A DNA stretch of 64,000 bases from Acanthosepion lycidas. Taxonomy: Eukaryota > Mollusca > Cephalopoda > Sepiida > Sepiidae. The notes beneath the pieces were generated by a model, which was not told where the DNA came from, searched no databases, and was given only the letters and a program-made list of their open reading frames with translations. The stretch is from the NCBI GenBank assembly GCA_963932145.1, contig OZ010593.1, positions 36,730,411-36,794,410 on the forward strand. Reading direction: 5' to 3'. Position numbers and translations under genes: made by a program. This document shows positions 60,424 through 64,000 of the stretch, in pieces (the first letter of the stretch is position 1; every line of letters starts with the position of its first letter).

Positions 60424-61660
60424 CTAATAATCGGGGAAGCATCCTCTTGGGAGTAGGTTCCATAAAACAGCGATTCGTGGGAAGAAGTTACCCGAGTCGA
60501 GCTTACATCTCACCAAGGGAAGGGAATGATGGCGATTTGCTACAATTTGTGTGCCATAGCGAGTCTTAGCTGTGAAGGTTACAACTAGTGGAACTAAGCA
60601 ATGTAGTTCGTTAAACACTTTCCATGAAAATAACAATAGAGCACTTGGGATGATACGTCCGTGTGAAAAGAACAGCAAAATAGAAAATAATTCGTCATCC
60701 ACAAGGACATTGAGACGTTTTTGGACTCTGTTGACATTGGAAAATGAAGACTGTGTAGCGCCTGCGCATATATAGCAGCAGTACTCTATTTTCGGCCTGA
60801 TCTGATTCTTGTAAAGGTAAACGATATCAGTAGCAATCAGGCACTTTCTGGAGCGGTACAGGGAACAAATCATTTTCCCAATATCTTTAGCGATGGATTG
60901 TATATACGAGTTTCACTTCAGGTTTGGGTTGAGACTAAGTCTCAATAGGCGATCAAGGCACGAGGCCTCCCTGGGGGAACATTCATTCATTCGTGATTGG
61001 TGATAGTTCAGGGTTCACTCGGTGAGTTATTAGTTTGCTTTTCGATCTATTGAAGGTGACCAGCCAATTTTCCATCAGTTGTTAGAGCTAGGTCAAAGGA
61101 CAATTTAGCTACCAAGGTCTTATCTACAGTTATACGTATTATACATATTATCAAGATAAATATCCCTAAAATATTAGAGTATACTCTTCGGTAGATCATT
61201 TATATAAAGTAGACAGATTGATAGACCGAGAAGTGAACCTGCTTTGATCGCCTGTGCCTTGTCCATTAACAATTACTTTCAAGGACCTACCCATTCGGAA
61301 GGACTTATAACTGAGAACACTCTTCGAATGATTCCACAGGTAGAGAGTTTGTACAGTAACCCTTGTCAAAAGCCTTTGAAATATATAATGCAATCAGCAG
61401 TGGGCCGTGGAAATCGAAACCCGTACTGTTTTTCACTCAAGAGTTCTTCCTATTTGTCATTAACAACTTTGTTGATTATAGCTTCAAAACGTTTACTAAT
61501 GACACTGAGAATGATGTGTCTGTACAGTGGTGGTAGGCGATCACCCGAATTCTTGAAAACAGGGCATACACTTGACCGCTTCCACAAATTTGGGAAGTAT
61601 TTCTCCTTCAAGGAACGGTTAAATTATTTAGCTAAGATCGGGGTAACCCCGGTTTAATAT
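60424..61660 (-). pseudogene. Jockey/CR1-like LINE RT and C-terminus
   Basis: Minus strand from ~61660: SVSLVNVLKL, then EEQYGF-like text and a C-terminal KAFDK start of the RT, then SLKVIVNGQGTG. The catalytic YxDD box is not visible. Then WLVTFNRSKSKLITH (~61060) and an open tail (60873-60424): ICSLYRSRKCLIATDIVYLY, IRPKIEYCCYICAGATQS, NVNRVQKRLN and FFPRIAVLWNLLPRGCFPD. These match LY...IRP..EY.SH.W.GA....L..LD..QRR and FF.R...LWN.LP...FP of Jockey/CR1-type elements. Stops and frameshifts abound upstream while the last 150 codons are intact. Confidence 0.75.
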
Positions 61661-62615
61661 TCTTAACGAAAACCACTGGATAACATATCAACTTCAGTCA
61701 TTCCTGTGTATTTATTGGTACCTAAAACCCGACAGCATAGAGATAACCTTAAAGTAAAGGTCCATTTTATTATTTATGACGATTAGATGCATTTAGCTTA
61801 TTATGTTTTTTAATTAATTACCAAAAAATTGAATCGAAATAAAAAATAACGCAAGTGATATTAGAAGAGGAAAAATGGTACGATTAATTTCTTGGCGAAA
61901 AACAAGTTAATTTTTTTAAACGCGAGAAATCAAATAATTATGAGATTTTATTGTCTTTATTATTTATTGTGCATAAAATACAACAATTGTGACAAAAGTC
62001 ATAACGGAGTTAATGGGTTGAGATTGATTGACACTATCGATCTTATAACCTAGATAATCAGATTCACAACCCATTCATTCATTACAATTTATATATTCAC
62101 CAAAAAACTCATCCGTCATCATTCAATCCTACATATATCACAATACACAGGGAACCTAAAAAACACTCCATAACATAAAATTTTCCTTCAGTATAAAATA
62201 ATATATAAAAATTTATCGATGGTAAGAAATGAAGGAGACGGAGATAAACATTAAAACAAACTAAAATATGACAAATCAAATAAACTGCGATCCTTCAAAA
62301 AATAATAAGAGAGTCCACTGCATTCTGTCTTCAGACAAAATCAAGAGGCTCTCTCGCTAAGTTAGATGGAAGGATAAAATAAATACAGACATGGGGAAAA
62401 AAAACTGACATAGTCGAGATGAAAAAGGGGCCAAAAAACAAACTGGTGAGGTTGGGAATCTCGACTTGGATCATAACCAAAGAGGAAGTCAGAAACAGGC
62501 TACAAATGACACTTACATTAACTCAGGTACAAAAGAGAAGTCTATCATGACCAAGGGAGGGTTCCACACGAAACCGCTGTGACTTAGGGAAAGCTAAAAA
62601 AGAAGAAGCTCGCCA
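61661..62615. other. AT-rich spacer, possible LINE 3' flank
   Basis: No recognisable frame to ~62400. 62400-62615 may be the eroded 3' end of the next element. Confidence 0.4.
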
Positions 62616-62619
62616 CAAT

Positions 62620-64000
62620 TGCCCACCTTTTGCTGAAATCTCTCGATAACAAACGCTTTGTATCAGTTCTAATCTTCAACCTGAGATAATGCTCAAAGAA
62701 TCAGATCAAAAAATATTTACATCGCAAGATTTTCTTCATCCGCGTTTTCCAGATCACCATTCTAGCCGTGTCCAGTAGCGACAGAAACACCATTCGTTTC
62801 ACCCCATTGTCACACGCGTATGCACGATCAATGATCACGGACTTTTAGCAGAGATACGAGCCGTCAACTCGCCGATATAGTCCCAGAGGGGGCGCACCCG
62901 AGGACAATGTTATAAGTTGTGCGAATTCTTTCCCTCTAAACCAATGTCACGCCGATGACATTCTAGCAAATCCTCCAAGCACCATCTCATTAAGAGGCAG
63001 CCTATTCCGAACCAATTTCCAGGGTTACTGAGGTAATCCGCTTCTTCTGCCCAAAACCAAAAAGAGCGTAACTCGTCCGCCGACAAGCCGAGCTGTTCGC
63101 AGAATGGTTCCTTCGCAATCCACTCTACTAATTCCCCATAAATACTCTCCTAGGCCGAGAAAGGTCACTGGACCGAGGAATGATCCTCAAGACCGATCGA
63201 CACTCGAGGAGAAAATTCGATTGATACCGGGTCTTACGAATGCGCTCAGCCCTCGAAACAGGAGGTGTGATGGTAAGGCGAGGGAAGGCGGACGTCGCAC
63301 CCACTTCAAAATCGAGTCCTCTTGTCAATTTGCGGCGTAGGAAAGCCAAGCTCGAGGCGTTCTGACCAATTTTTTCTCCAGATGGAATCCAGGCTCAAAC
63401 CACACTCCGAGAATGCGGACGGGCACGTCCGTCCAACCAAAGGGCCCCGGAAGATTGTTCCTCTTCCATACATCTAACTGCAAGCCGGAAGACTTGTCGC
63501 AGTTAATCTTGGCTCCCGTGGTCTTTTCGTGCCGTTCAAGCGCCTTCGGTACCACCTCAATGTCGCTGCGGGACGATACGAAAGCAGATACGTCATACGT
63601 ACGCAGAAACCCTAGCTGGAGCCCGACCAGGGACAACGATTCCACTTCGGGCTGGACTGAATACCCTATCCTTCAGACGGTGAAGGAGAGGCTGCAATGC
63701 GAAAGAGTAAAGTAGAGGACGCAGCACACAACCCCGATGAACCGACCGAGTTTCCGTTCACCACTACCACAGCACTGGGGGAGTGATACAGGAGGCTATT
63801 CAACTTACAGAAGTTGAGTTCGAATCCAGTGGCCTGCAGAACAGCAGCCATGTATCGATTGTCTACTCTATCAAATGCCTTGGACTGATCCAAATTGTTC
63901 AGCGCCGCTTGCTCGTCGTCTTTTAAACCCTCTAGTGTTCATGTCCCAACTGTTTCTCAGTAACTGACTGCAAACGCTCCGACAGGATCTTGGCCCAAAT
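62620..64000 (-). pseudogene. GC-rich L1/Tx1-like LINE, runs off the window
   Basis: Minus strand. 63893-63666: MDQSKAFDRVDNRYMAAVLQ, AVVVVNGNSVGS (RT palm start). 63645-63325: TYDVSAFVSSRSDIEVVPKA, ETTGAKINCDKSSGLQLDVW and WTDVPVRILGVWFEPG. Usual elements read A-Y-A-D-D-V before FVSS; here only Y-D-V is present, so the catalytic YADD box appears shortened by two codons. Downstream frames (62990-62640) give GVKRMVFLSLLDTARMVIWK and RLSRDFSKRW-like tail text. G+C is visibly higher than elsewhere in the window. Frames change between the pieces. Clade is by resemblance only. Confidence 0.65.

Overview
The window looks like gene-poor, AT-rich, repeat-saturated DNA of a mollusc, most likely a cephalopod (octopus-like). 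The evidence is the density of (TA)n/(CA)n tracts, tRNA-derived SINEs, many retroelement lineages decaying side by side, and no convincing host exon. I found no intact cellular gene, rRNA or true tRNA. Nearly every coding trace is a broken transposable element. The species is inferred; no sequence search was possible.

Layout. 0-3.3 kb: Jockey/CR1-like LINE fragment, 101/105-bp tandem repeats, tRNA-SINE. 4.0-8.6 kb: GIY-YIG endonuclease remnant, then a near full-length minus-strand LINE with a restriction-like endonuclease (RLE) and an (AAT)n tail. 9-17 kb: microsatellites, a second SINE, LINE 3' ends, a 544-bp tandem duplication. 17.57-20.05 kb: an 82-unit, 30-bp CpG-rich minisatellite open in frame throughout, containing a ~1.05-kb internal duplication. 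20.1-30 kb: mariner relic with inverted halves, LINE and SINE scraps, (TA)n tracts. 30.6-32.2 kb: compound GAAA satellite. 34.2-36.4 kb: RLE-LINE copies chained through (AAT)n tails. 37.7-39.5 kb: DD37E Tc1/mariner element with long IR/DR ends inside (TA)n. 43.3-46.7 kb: second near full-length RLE-LINE. 49.3-50.5 kb: mariner (DD34D). 51.0-53.2 kb: SINE carrying a canonical hammerhead ribozyme, next to Penelope-like element (PLE) pieces with degenerate hammerhead motifs. 53.9-58.1 kb: mariner tip with a perfect hairpin, another SINE, two more DNA transposons. 60.4-64 kb: two more LINEs, the last GC-rich.

Themes. (1) Self-cleaving RNA motifs: one motif fits every hammerhead consensus position, and decayed relatives recur, several of them just before (TA)n tracts. 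(2) Microsatellites are tied to transposons: RLE-LINE copies end in (AAT)n, Tc1/mariner ends sit in (TA)n, and hammerhead-type elements abut (TA)n. (3) Satellites show recent higher-order duplication. No protein-coding gene here should be assumed functional.
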